Shown here: positions 35,580 to 46,499 of the stretch, piece after piece
How positions within the stretch are numbered: position 1 is the stretch's first letter
How the letters are laid out: every line of letters begins with the position of its first letter
Origin: Siphonodentalium dalli
Taxonomy: Eukaryota > Mollusca > Scaphopoda > Gadilida > Siphonodentaliidae
Direction of reading: 5' to 3'
NCBI GenBank assembly: GCA_032622095.1
Contig: CP136063.1
Location: forward strand, 186,477,956-186,541,955
DNA length: 64,000 bases
The notes under the pieces: model-generated
What the model was told of the DNA's origin: nothing
What the model saw: only the letters and a program-made list of their open reading frames with translations
The model's database searches: none
Position numbers and translations under genes: made by a program

Positions 35580-37147
35580 CGAATGGTGCGGTATTCGTCT
35601 CTTATATAGCGCTTCCATAAATAAAGTGCATTGTCCGAGTTTCATTTCAGCACATGCATCGTAATTGGATTTGTCCCGGCCGCTATGGGTTAGTTGATTC
35701 ATTTCCCTTAGGAACGCAAATTTCCTGCCAATGTTTACACATTATTTTATGCATATTTTTATGTGTGTTCATCTTCCTGTGTCTATCGTTCGTGTATATT
35801 TGAACAGTTTAGCGGAACAACAAGTTTATTATCTTCTCATAATCACAAGAGATTGTCTTGCAATTAAAACATCGACAGGACCATACTCACACAAACGATT
35901 ATGCACGACACAAAGGAACATGATCATGCCGCCAGAAAGTCGGTAGTTTAACAGAAACCAGCCTTTCAAAGTGGCCCAAGGTGCTCGCAGTGGGTAAATG
36001 TGCAAACCAAAAAAATAATATAAAATTCTGTAACAATTTCATCTCAATAAAAGAACCGTTGAAAAATAAATGAACATAGTTATTATATTCATCGTGTAGT
36101 AAGTTCAAATATTTCAGTCTAATTTTCAGAATATGTTCCAATGCTTTTACCATTTCCAATGTTCACCGTCAAGTTTTAATTGAAGCTACATAATCAGATT
36201 TAACGTCCCTAAAATACTGTTTCTTCGGCTATATGATCTCAATGCATGCGTATATATCTACTTATATATTAATTTCATGCATATTAAGACAGTACCCCAA
36301 TTGTGTTTTTTTTTATTTTGCGACGTTTAGTTCCACGTATAATTCCGCTAACATTATCACGTGGCCGATGAAGCTGTATCTTCACCATTCGACCGTACAT
36401 GTGAACGCGACATAACAATTACACACAGCTGATGGCAAGTTTTGACTCACTTATATTTGCTGATAAATTACACGAGCGATTTGTTCTTAGAAAGAACAAT
36501 CATGAATGTTAACAGAAATGGGTTATTCATTAAGATATCAAGTGGACTTGTGTGTTAGCATGCAAAATATAACACTGCGTGTTGAGTAAAGATCCACAGC
36601 GACAAGACTTTCAGGAAGATACATCCTTGAGAGATCGACCGCGACGCTGGTAGAGCCTGGTAGACCCATTGTGCGAATATGAGGTGGACGACATGGCTAT
36701 CTATGGCATATTAATTACAAGAAAACCATAGTCAGAAATGGTAACGCCCTCAATATATATTATTAGCCATATATACAATATAACAACTGTAATCTGGTAA
36801 TGTGGTGATTGTGAAAAATATGTATATAGGTAACGCCTATGTAGTTGATTATATGTGATATTTTTTTTCTAATTTCATTTGAAATAGTGGTCTGAATAGC
36901 GCATGAAATAGCATGCAGAATAATAATCGGGCAAAACTTTGCGATCTTCGTAACATGGTTCAAGAACGAGCACGTTTCTAATCACATTTAGTATCCAATT
37001 ACGCAAATACCGAGAATGTTTTAAGCAAATTTAGTCCACCACCCCCTGCGACGGGGACAGATATACTTGCCAATATACACCCTAGGAGGGCGTAATGCTG
37101 ATCTAGGAATGGCCTCAGGTAATGCACTCCTGATATGACCTCTCACA
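35580..37147. other. Spacer without recognised genes
   Basis: Matched almost base for base by 62491-64000. Short frames (for example 35731-35946 on plus, 35899-36159 on minus) have no recognisable domains. A reverse-oriented copy of the dispersed AT-rich repeat lies at about 36722-36790. Confidence 0.5.
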
Positions 37148-37685
37148 AGGATTAATTAAAATACATGTATGATTCCATGAGGGTACATTAAAATATGGTC
37201 GCACTCAGAGAGGGTTAATTGAAATATGGTCCAATGAGGGTAAATTAAAATATGGTCACATCACTGTTAAATAAAATATGGTCCCACGAGGGTTAATTAA
37301 GATATCTTCCAATGAGGGTTAATAAAAATATGGTCCCATGATGGTTAATTAAATTGTACCTTGATTGTTAATTAAAATATCGTTCCATGAGGGTTAATAA
37401 AAAATATGGACTCATGGGGGGGGGGGGTAATATAAATATGGTCCCAATAAGGTCAATTAAAATATGGTATTGTGACTTAATTAAAGAATAAATATAAGAT
37501 CCCATTATGAGGGTTAATTAAAATAAAAATATGGTGTTATCAGTGTTGAGTAAACTACGGTCCCACTGGGGTGAAATACAATATAGACCCACGAGGATAA
37601 ATTAAAATATGGTCCAATGAGGACTAATTATAATATGCCCCCTACACCATAAAGATCAATTAAAACATGGTCACAGGAAGGGGGT
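37148..37685. repeat. Degenerate minisatellite, ~26-bp unit, about 19 copies
   Basis: The approximate unit is AGGGTTAATTAAAATATGGTCCC plus ATG, with substitutions and 1-8-bp length changes in nearly every copy. A run of 12 G interrupts one unit near 37416. The array lies immediately right of the point (37085) where the window's second block ends, so its presence there is unknown. Confidence 0.85.
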
Positions 37686-38339
37686 AATTTCTTAACATTC
37701 TTCAAATCATATAGCATTCTGATGTATCATCGGTGCACATAAATAAAAATGATGTTTAGAATTAGGCCACATTGTATGTTAAACAACCAATGTGAAGGGT
37801 TAGTGTTGGAATTTTTCTTAATAACATCTCTATTCATAGCTCTGATATATTCCGCATACAAAGAAATGAAAAGTCAATATTTACAAACAGAACGAAGGAA
37901 TAACGTGGGAATTGGTTAATAATTACCATCCCAATTCATTTAGAATATAACATACCGATATTTGTCGCGTATAACTAAATGAAAAAGTTAACTAAACGAT
38001 ATTAAATAACATGATATACACCGATATAAACAAACACCTAGATTCATGTTCGAATTAAATTTCTTATACAATCGTCAAATTCCCGTGCATTATAATAGAG
38101 ATAGCATTTCGATTTATGTCACGTGAAAATAAACGAAAGATGTTCAAATAACAATGCAACAGAGCAGGTTAAAGAACAATAGAAACACATAACGCGCAGA
38201 GCGCTAATGGTTAACGCGCGAAATCCCGTTATAATTAAATGCATCGCACTTCTTTGCATGCAAATAACATGCCATGAGTCAGTCAAGCATTTCTCGAGAG
38301 ACGCCCGCTGCATGAACTAATAATGAAAACGGCAATACA
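37686..38339. other. Unique spacer
   Basis: AT-rich, with no gene, repeat or RNA structure that I can support. Confidence 0.4.
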
Positions 38340-38450
38340 CGAAATTGAAATTCCCAACTACACCTTTTACCGGACTCGGCCTCGGGGTCGCACTACAACT
38401 TTTAATGCGTCCCAAAAATCCCAATTTCTATAAATAAAGCCCCCAGCGCC
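38340..38450. repeat. Inverted copy of the dispersed repeat at 8317-8425
   Basis: The reverse complement matches the 'ggccgagtccggtaaaaggt' and 'ttatttatagaaattggg' sections of the left block, with substitutions. Confidence 0.55.
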
Positions 38451-39859
38451 TACAGGATACTAAAAGAAGCTGTATTTTATTATACACCCGGAGGGCAAAT
38501 GACGACCAATTGTCACCAAGCTCTACCATAATAAATTGGCACACCTACTATGCCATCGTTACTGCGGCACGTGTGTCCGCAGCCAATGTACTTATTCCTG
38601 CCAAGAAACATTGTGCTGCAATCAGTTTAAGGCAAAACCATACATGTACTGGACTATAGCTCCACAAAGCCCCGATTTTAAAGCCAATAGTCCAATTGGT
38701 GCTTTCCCCAGGCAACCCTGCGTATATCTTTCCACTAATATTGGTCCATCACTATCAAACTCCAGGCAGAGTTATCTCCCATCGCTCCGCTGAGATACCA
38801 CTGCCATAGTGACATTAATTGGTAAGGAATTCTTACGTGTTTTTAGTTCTTATGTTTTAGGATTAAAATTGTCTATGTCTGGCTCATTTCATATTGTTAT
38901 TATCAATACCGAAAGAATTACCATTATTGCAAACTTAAAAAAAAATTTGGTGTCAAAACAAGATAATAGGTGACTAAATAGTAGTAAATACAGTTCCGCG
39001 ACGATATGTAAAAATAGATTTATCGTCTGCAAAGTACACTCATTGTGGCAGTGATATATCACAGCGATAGCGTAGAGGGCGCTGTATGGAGTTTGCATCA
39101 CCATATCAAAAACTATTTACATCAGTTAGTACGTGAGTAACAATGCTAAATGTGTGGAAAATATAGCTTCTCCTTTTTAGTCCATGCTTGCTGCATTGTT
39201 AAATCTGTTCACCCTAATTTTAATATCCGCACATACATTTAGTGTTAGATAGCATATTTTCAAACAACTTTTTTGTTGTCAAATCATAATGAACTGAAGG
39301 TGCAATGATGTTGGAAATTCATCCATAATTATAACACTATGTTCATTTTTCACAATTAACTTGACGACGAAAACAATGTAATAATGTTCTCGGATGTATT
39401 ATGGCAAGTAGACAGGTACTGTATAACTACTTCTACAGACGCATTGTCTCCCCGAGCAACCGTGGGCAACAAATAGGTCGTTTGTTGAACTTATTATCTG
39501 AACATTTTCCTCCAATAAATAGGACTCCTTCTGTACTTTTTTTATTTGTCGTCTGCTTTTCTTCCTGAACACCACCCATTCAGTTTATTAATATAATCCA
39601 ACTGTCTACTTTTATAACTGAATGGGAGAATCTATTCAGTATACAAAGGGTTAAAATAAGAACTGATGTTAACCAATAGTTCATTTCGTCATAACACAGA
39701 TTTATTATTAAATATTTATTTTATTTATTCATGCATCATTCGATCCAATAACAAAACAAAACAACAACAATTAAAAACAACACTATATAGCACTTCAAAA
39801 AGACATGGATGCATGGTTTCAACAATATTGCCATTCACCAAGGTAGTTCCATCTGTAGT
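38451..39859. other. 3' flank of gene E
   Basis: From about 38580 it follows the shared 3' flank of the units ('caatgtacttattcctgcc'), more diverged than in B, C and F and interrupted by a private segment at about 38800-39110. No independent gene is seen. Confidence 0.5.
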
Positions 39860-40642
39860 CTATAAATTCAACGGCATCGGAAGTCCAAGAAAATGTTTCC
39901 CGTGTAGGATGGTCCCACCATCTTGCGGAGAGGAACGAAGAGATTGGTGGTCATTGAAATAATGTGTCCTGGCATGGTACCCGCTTAATCCGACATATGG
40001 ATAGGCCATGTGAGGACTGTGCCAGACTGGACTGGCTGTTGAAAACATGGCACCATCAGTGTATGGGCTTGTAGACCAAGTACCGTCTCTTTGCAAGCAT
40101 TCCGGAGACATTAACGGTTTGCAACAAGGTGCCAAGCATTTTGGTAACGTGTTTGTGTTGCAGTTAGCGTGCACCGAGTATTGTCGTGTGAGGTGATGCT
40201 GGTTGTAAGAGGTACATGTAGCATTCAGTATTGGTGAAATAAGCGGCCCATAGGGTGGCGTTGTTGTGAGGCTACTTCGTGTGTGCAATGTTGAGCTTGC
40301 TGCAAGAGCCGATGCTGTTTTCATTAATCGTTCTCTTTTCTCCTTTTGTCTCCTGTTTTGGAACCAGATCTGGAATAAAAAGGAAACATACAGAAATACA
40401 AGTAAGGGAAAATGGTTCTTCAAGCTGCATAAGAAGTTGAACAGCATGGATCCTAAACCTACATGTATACATGAAACAAGGTAACTGTTCATGCTATGTT
40501 AAATCATATGCGCGACTAAACATATTTAATAGAACCTCGTATTGGTGCAATGAAATTGATTGTATGGCAAAAAATGTAATTGTACTCAAACAAAAAATTG
40601 TAATGTGTTGATGCTTCAGGTTTCCATAGTCCATGTTTCGTG

Positions 40643-40727
<85 letters not shown>

Positions 40728-41976
40728 AGAGAGAGAGAGCCTAATTCTCCAACTTTAAGAAGTGGCATCCACCCCATGCACAGTAGGCAAACACCTACTG
40801 TGCATGGGCAGAAAGTAATCTACTTACACACTCACAAACCATACAAACGCTCTTCAGCGGAGTTACAGCATCCAAAAGTGGGTTGCAGGAGAGGGCTGAC
40901 AGCCCTTTCAAATCTTCCCGGGTATCATCCCAAACACCAAACTTGCAACTTTAAGAATTGGTGTCGCCATTAAAACTTTGGTGGGGGCCGGTTCACGGGG
41001 TGAGGTAAACTCCCTGCACCCTATGACATATAGCTATGCCCTTGTTAGGAAGCGGTCAGCTGAGGCGTAAGAAAAACGGTAGTGACTATACGTCCGCTAT
41101 ATCACTAGGTTTTGAGTAACGTTGTCTTTAAGTTCATCATAGCCGAAAGTTCTAACTATTAATACTGCACGTGAGTGATCAAATCTCGAATTTGCATAAA
41201 CACATCGGTGTATTTTGAGGTAATCGCTGTTACATGTACCTTGATCTTTCTCTCTGGAAAATTAAATTCGTCGGCCAGTTCTTGTCTAATTTCTCTGGAC
41301 GGGTACCTGTGCGTAGAGTACACCGCTTCCAGTCTCCTAACTTTATCTGGGGAGAACGTGGTGTTTTTCCGGACGGCAGACTGAATCGGAGTTTTATCTG
41401 GAAGCAAAAATAATTCAAATTCTAATATGGACGCAGTGGTTTAAGTTTTATCCATTTCTATACAGAATGATTCTCCCAGTCAGTTAAACGGTGCACATCG
41501 TAATTGTTTAGTATTGATTTACAGGGATGTGCTGGTAATATAAACTGAAGACATATACATAGAAGTATAAAAGCATATCTATTGATGGAAATGTTTAGAT
41601 ATATAATCTGAACATTTCCTATGGGGTAACTATTAAATTCACAGCAATTATCCAGCAGTAAATTTTTCCCCACACAAATGAATCAGATGCTTTATATTTT
41701 TACCATATCAGGAATGCCACAACAAGCAGCGTTCTTTCCTGTTCCATTCTCAAGAAAAATCTGTATCCGTCTTTTGTTCATAATTTCTTAAGATATAGTT
41801 AAATTTACATGTACCCAAAGTGTTGTTTTTAGTTCATGGCACTACGGCCACCGTTTTTGGCCCGATCGTAGCTTTAAATTCAATTCACATATACCCAAAT
41901 GGTTGCTTTAATTCACGACAATATATTTACCTGAAGTTGGATTCAGTTTCGAAGTTTCGAGTGTTGTTCGATCCAT
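39860..41976 (-). CDS. Homeobox gene E (PRD-like homeodomain, 3 exons)
   Basis: Exons 41931-41976, 41240-41397 and 39860-40369 (46, 158 and 510 nt) encode 237 aa. This is the SAV/YST subfamily with the consensus homeodomain of D and G and no private change there. RLM follows the homeodomain, as in A. The C-terminal region has YTDGAMF where others have YTYGAMF, and VGLSGYHAR where A, B, C and F have VGFNG-type sequence. Intron 1 is only 533 bp because the part next to exon 2 is deleted, removing the site of the D/G hairpin insertion. Intron 2 is enlarged by an AT/AG microsatellite (40645-40739) and a short insertion with 11-bp target repeats. Confidence 0.9.
40645..40739. repeat. (AT)n(AG)n compound microsatellite in intron 2 of gene E
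   Basis: About 23 AT units (40645-40690) are followed by AG units (40692-40739) with two GGG interruptions. It occupies the position of the 16-bp seed 'atatatatagagagag' of genes B, C and F. Confidence 0.9.
40762..40946. mobile_element. 185-bp insertion with 11-bp target-site duplication, gene E intron 2
   Basis: AACTTTAAGAA occurs at 40751-40761 and again at 40947-40957; genes A, B, C and F have a single matching site (A: AACTTTAAGAA). The body begins with a perfect 15-bp hairpin (arms 40773-40787 and 40794-40808, 6-nt loop). On the minus strand part of the body is open (for example DAVTPLKSVCMVC) but shows no known domain. It is probably a SINE or a retrocopied fragment; no poly(A) tail or Pol III box was recognised. 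Confidence 0.65.
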
Positions 41977-42054
41977 CGTGAGCAGTAACTTTGCGGTTAG
42001 TGTGATTTCTGAGATGGATTCAATCAACTGATGACATGGGAGTAATGGGACGAA

Positions 42055-42062
42055 TATTTATA
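42055..42062 (-). promoter_or_regulatory. TATA box of gene E
   Basis: TATAAATA on the minus strand, 79-86 bp upstream of the ATG at 41976. Confidence 0.65.
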
Positions 42063-42375
42063 CAACTTCTCAAAATGAGCAGCCATCCACACAAACTTGG
42101 CAATTTTCGCACTTTCAGGTGAGGAGCGAATTATAGTTACTTGTAGAATCTCGAGAAAACAATAATCAGCACGGAATCCAGGTGTAAAGAGTGGTAACGT
42201 TCGCTTTTCGAATGTGCGAACTTAACTGTAAATACGCTGCTGTCGTGTGAAAACATTAGTACCATGCTAAGTATTGTCTTGCTTGAACCTATTTGAACTG
42301 CGAATTATGGCAGTATGATCCAATTCATTGCCGTGTTATACACATAATATGTTGAAGTCGAGAAGCGCATCGTTA

Positions 42376-42407
42376 TTGGTGTGATGATTCACCGGATTTG
42401 ACACCAA
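42376..42407. promoter_or_regulatory. Conserved upstream inverted repeat, unit E
   Basis: TTGGTGT and ACACCAA, 32-bp span, with GGTGTGA on the left half. Confidence 0.4.
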
Positions 42408-43505
42408 ATTAGTCAAACTTTCCTGAGGTAATTTTCAGTTTAACAGGCAAAAAACAACAAGACAAACTCTTGTAAGCACCGTCATTTGTATATGTATGGC
42501 ACATGCATAGCGAAAAAAACACAAAAGCATGCATCGGTTTTAAGTTCAAAACGACTTAAACGAGTACAACCGATCAAAATTCAAAAACGCTCTTTATATT
42601 ATTTAGTGCTTTTGGTAAACGAAAGCATGGACGCTATTTATCACGCAGAGACACTCGTTGGATTTCTGATTAACATTATCATAATTCAAAGCGTGTAATA
42701 CTTCCCGTTTTGAAAGCTGATATCTTACCATCGAAATTAACCATCCATGTGGTATTTGCGAGATATTATTACATTAGTCATCTCGTAGCCCAATGTTTAT
42801 GTTTTCAAATTTGAGAGATAACTCTGAGATGTCCGTTATTTCGCTAAAGTGATGTGCAACACTCTGATATGGTGATCAATTAGAAATGGAGAATAAACAT
42901 ACATCTTGAATCATGTAACTTACTATCACAAGCTTCTAATCAAATAATTTTTAACTCCCTATGTTTTAACACCCACCCCCAAGTTCACTAATTTGGGTAT
43001 AAAACCCTACTGATACCACTCATATCTCCTTTAGTTCAAATGACAGTTTACCTGTTTCAGAAGCTGTTTTATTTGAAAAATATTAAATATGAAGAATATT
43101 TTTTCTTCAAATAGTGGCTGATAGGCATTTGTCTACCACACACATGCATTGGAGTTTCCAAGTCATGTGTGACGAGAATATGCTTGGTGGTCAAATTCCA
43201 TATTGAAATTCCGGCTAAATGGAAATTCTAATGTATTGATGAAGTGGATAAATACAGTAACCCATCAAAAGCTGATAGGTGCACATAAACACTAGTTTAA
43301 GCATACGCATCCAATTTTACAAAAACAAATTATACATATCTCAGCATATCCCCTGCATATCCAGTTAGATATTATTTCCCCCGAAAGCTATGAACCGAAC
43401 ATGTGTTATGGATATTTGGTTGTAGTACATTTTAAGCTGATAACATCCCCTGTCAGTTATCTCATTCTTGACTTTCGAGTCACTGTTGACATTTTGTAGT
43501 CATTT

Positions 43506-44284
43506 AGTTTAAACATATTTTATTTTAACCAATATAATGTACAAAATTCACGGTATGATGATGAGAGATATTGATGGTTATAATGGGATTTGGTAGTAAG
43601 CATAATGCTTATCTTAAGCCATCTCCTACACGTATGAAATAATGAATGGTGACCGTTTCATAAAGACAAAACTAGAATGTACATTTCGATGTATATGAAT
43701 GTATACAGCTCAAGAAATTACTATTGTTATTGTTAATTATAATGTGCCTGATAGCCCCACCCCCCCCTCAATCGTAGCAGGTTTTGGCAGGGTACTTTTG
43801 GGATTGATGTTACACTTAGTTTAATTTTGATTTTAATGCGTTTTTTAATTTGTTCCATACATAGCCTAATATCGTATACATCAGGTCTGTGCATAATATG
43901 GCTTGAATCTGCCAGTTAGTTCTATATATTTCTGAATGTTAGCGAATATCTCAATGTTTTTGGATAAGGGAAGTGATTTTGAACCGTCTAAGAGTGTTTT
44001 TGTTTCTAAATTATTAAGGTTGCCGAGACATATATCTCTCTCGGCTCCAAAGACTGGGCAATAGTGCAAGAAGTGTGATACTGTTTCAACTTCGCCACAT
44101 ATACAATATTGATTGTCTTGCAAATGATTGAGATATAAGTCGTAGTTAATATTGCTACACCCTAGTCGTAGTCGACAATGAAAAATTTGACTTCGTCTTG
44201 TGTAAGCAAATTCCATGTAACGGGGGCTCACGACGAGGTAAGTATTAAGAACAGATTTGAAGTCCGATATGGTTTCACAGTTTT
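43506..44284 (-). mobile_element. 3' part of the D-type non-LTR retrotransposon, cut at a duplication junction
   Basis: It is collinear with 29560-30330, including the left flank and the Cys-rich C-terminal frame (43881-44231). It stops abruptly at about 44284, where sequence matching 7736 begins. The element therefore predates the rearrangement that joined unit E to the F/G block. Confidence 0.85.
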
Positions 44285-46408
44285 TAGCTGTATTTTGTGC
44301 GTGCTGTTTTTCCTCTTTCTGGATGTTTGAGATAAGAACTCAAAATTAATTAATTACGGAAAATAAAATCCCGGATTAATTAAAACAGCTAATACCACAA
44401 AAAACTGGTGTAGTTTTCGCACCTTCTTCGATGACAGATCACACAATCTAATGTGGCTTCTAAGCCGAAACATAAACAACCGGAAGTATCTTGGACTGTT
44501 ATGCACGAATTACCTCCCCGGAATGCAACACCTCATTGAATTGATATCCATGTATAATCACTACTTACCGGACAGAGAAACCGACGACCGCTTTTCGTCG
44601 GCAGGTTTTGCTAGTTTCCCCATACGATATCTCAACTTCCCTTCGTTTTATACTATCGTATTATACTCCAAAAGAAAGGAAATTTCATGGCCAATAAGAC
44701 ACAATCAAATATATTGTGACTGAGCAAAAATATTTTGAGAATCTATGAGGAATATGATAGATGGTGTGTTCTCCCAAAATCAGACTTGTGAACCTTGTCA
44801 CTGTTATAGTTACGCGCGCTGCGTATATACTGTTTGTCCAAATTCTAGATAGATATGGTGATGGTTCGCTGGGCTTTTTATTTATAGATACTGGGTTTTT
44901 CCGGTTTAAAAGTCGAACTGCGCGACCAGGAGGCTGAGTCCGGTAAAAGGTGTAGTTGGGAATTGCAATTTCGTTTATTGTCTTTTACATTATTATGTCA
45001 ATAATGTTGATTTTTATAGATATTTTTCGTTCTGCAGCCCACTGATGGTTGTGGTCGGAGTCGACCGAGTCGGCCGCCGGTTCGTTAATTAGGTGCTGGT
45101 TGTTAACGGAGGTCTGAGTTGGTCATTCGCGAAACCAATATATTTTATATTCTATAATTACAATCATGGGTTTATAATATATGATCTTGATCGCGTTACC
45201 ATTTCTGACTATGGTTTTCTTGTATATATTGGTATATCTGGTATTTATTCCCAGGGGCCTGTGATGGCGTTTCTGGTCGATAAGAAATGAGAATTTGTTC
45301 ATGCTCACTGGAATAAGCTCATTAGAAGCAACGAGCACTCATACCAAGTCCGTACATTGCCTCCATAAATATGATATATAGGCCAGGCCTAAATAAAATA
45401 CAATGAGTCTCGTTGGCAAAATAATTCTCGTTTGTTTATCGGCGATTTATTCGGGACGAATGGCGGACTGTTTGTTTACATATTGCGTAGTTCAGATGCC
45501 GAGTTTTACAATAGGGTAAATCCATTGTTGAAAATTTACGACACTAATAGTTTAATGATACATACTTCAATTGGGTGTAGTGGCTGAGTCGTAAAATATC
45601 AGTTTGAAGTAGTGAAATAAGCACACAATATGTCTTTCTCAGATTCATTAGTATTTTCAAGTTATGTGCCACCAAAATTGGAAGTTTATCTAATTTCAAA
45701 GCCTCAATTTCTCAGAATAAGCTAATTATCCATTTGCTATGGGCTAGAATTTTAAAAACAAGATTTTGCCCAAAAAACGATTACTTTGTGCATATATGAA
45801 TGAAAAAGAACAAAATATTCTTTAAAACAATGCTTGTTTCATGAATTGTATGGACTAAATTTGCATGGCTTGAAGAAATGCCATGTTTTTGAGGTTATAA
45901 CTCAATAAATTGATATCCATATGCCTTGTATAACCTCATAAGTATGCTATGTTAATCACACTGTGAAGGGAATTTCCAAAACATATGTGATGAGAATTGA
46001 CTAATGGCCCAATGAATGCTTAAACTTGACTCTTTTCCAAAAATGCCATTCTGGGGCTTTTCCCTCGTGTATTTCGATATATTTATACGGTCATGAGTGT
46101 TCTGTACACATGTAAATTACACTGTATAGTTTATAACTTTCCTAATTTAGCCCTAGGAGACTAGGACCACATGCAGTGGTCATACTATTTACATAAGACT
46201 TTACTATGTTATCATATAGGTTGTATATACTGCAATTTATATGTATGTTTAACTGAAATGAATCTTATCTTATCAGCGGACTCCGTCTTAACATTCATTT
46301 CAGAGTTTGGTATATGATTCTAACCAAATTGTTTTGGAACTTCAGCGTCACGATTACTTTCAAAAAATATCCATATCATTCGGACAGGCCGGCACTTGGA
46401 CCATCTTT

Positions 46409-46499
46409 AATAATTCTAGAACCGAACAAGCCGAAACCTAATCTTTCAAATCGTATTGTTCGCAGATTAGGTTTCGGCTTGTTCGGTTCTAGAATTATT
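46409..46499. repeat. Perfect 36-bp hairpin, second-block copy
   Basis: Arms 46409-46444 and 46464-46499 are identical to those at 9867-9957, including the loop. Flanking sequence differs by several substitutions and indels between blocks. Confidence 0.9.

Larger units (their letters stand above)
7736..37085. repeat. Large segmental duplication, left copy (genes B, C, D)
   Basis: From 'gtattttgtgcgtgctg' at 7736 onward the sequence is collinear with 44290 to the window end. The left copy is about 9.5 kb longer. This is explained by the extra tandem unit (~5.7 kb), the hAT-like insertion (1348 bp with its target duplication) and the retrotransposon (about 2441 bp with its target duplication). 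The right end of homology is not reached, because the window stops at the base matching 37085. Confidence 0.85.

Noticed and set aside
35517-35702. 61-codon frame that, joined across the missing middle of the MITE, would read on into 35265-35116
   Set aside because: I tested whether the shorter MITE could be a spliced retrocopy. The missing segment does not have GT-AG ends on either strand and the join shows microhomology, so a deletion is the better explanation.
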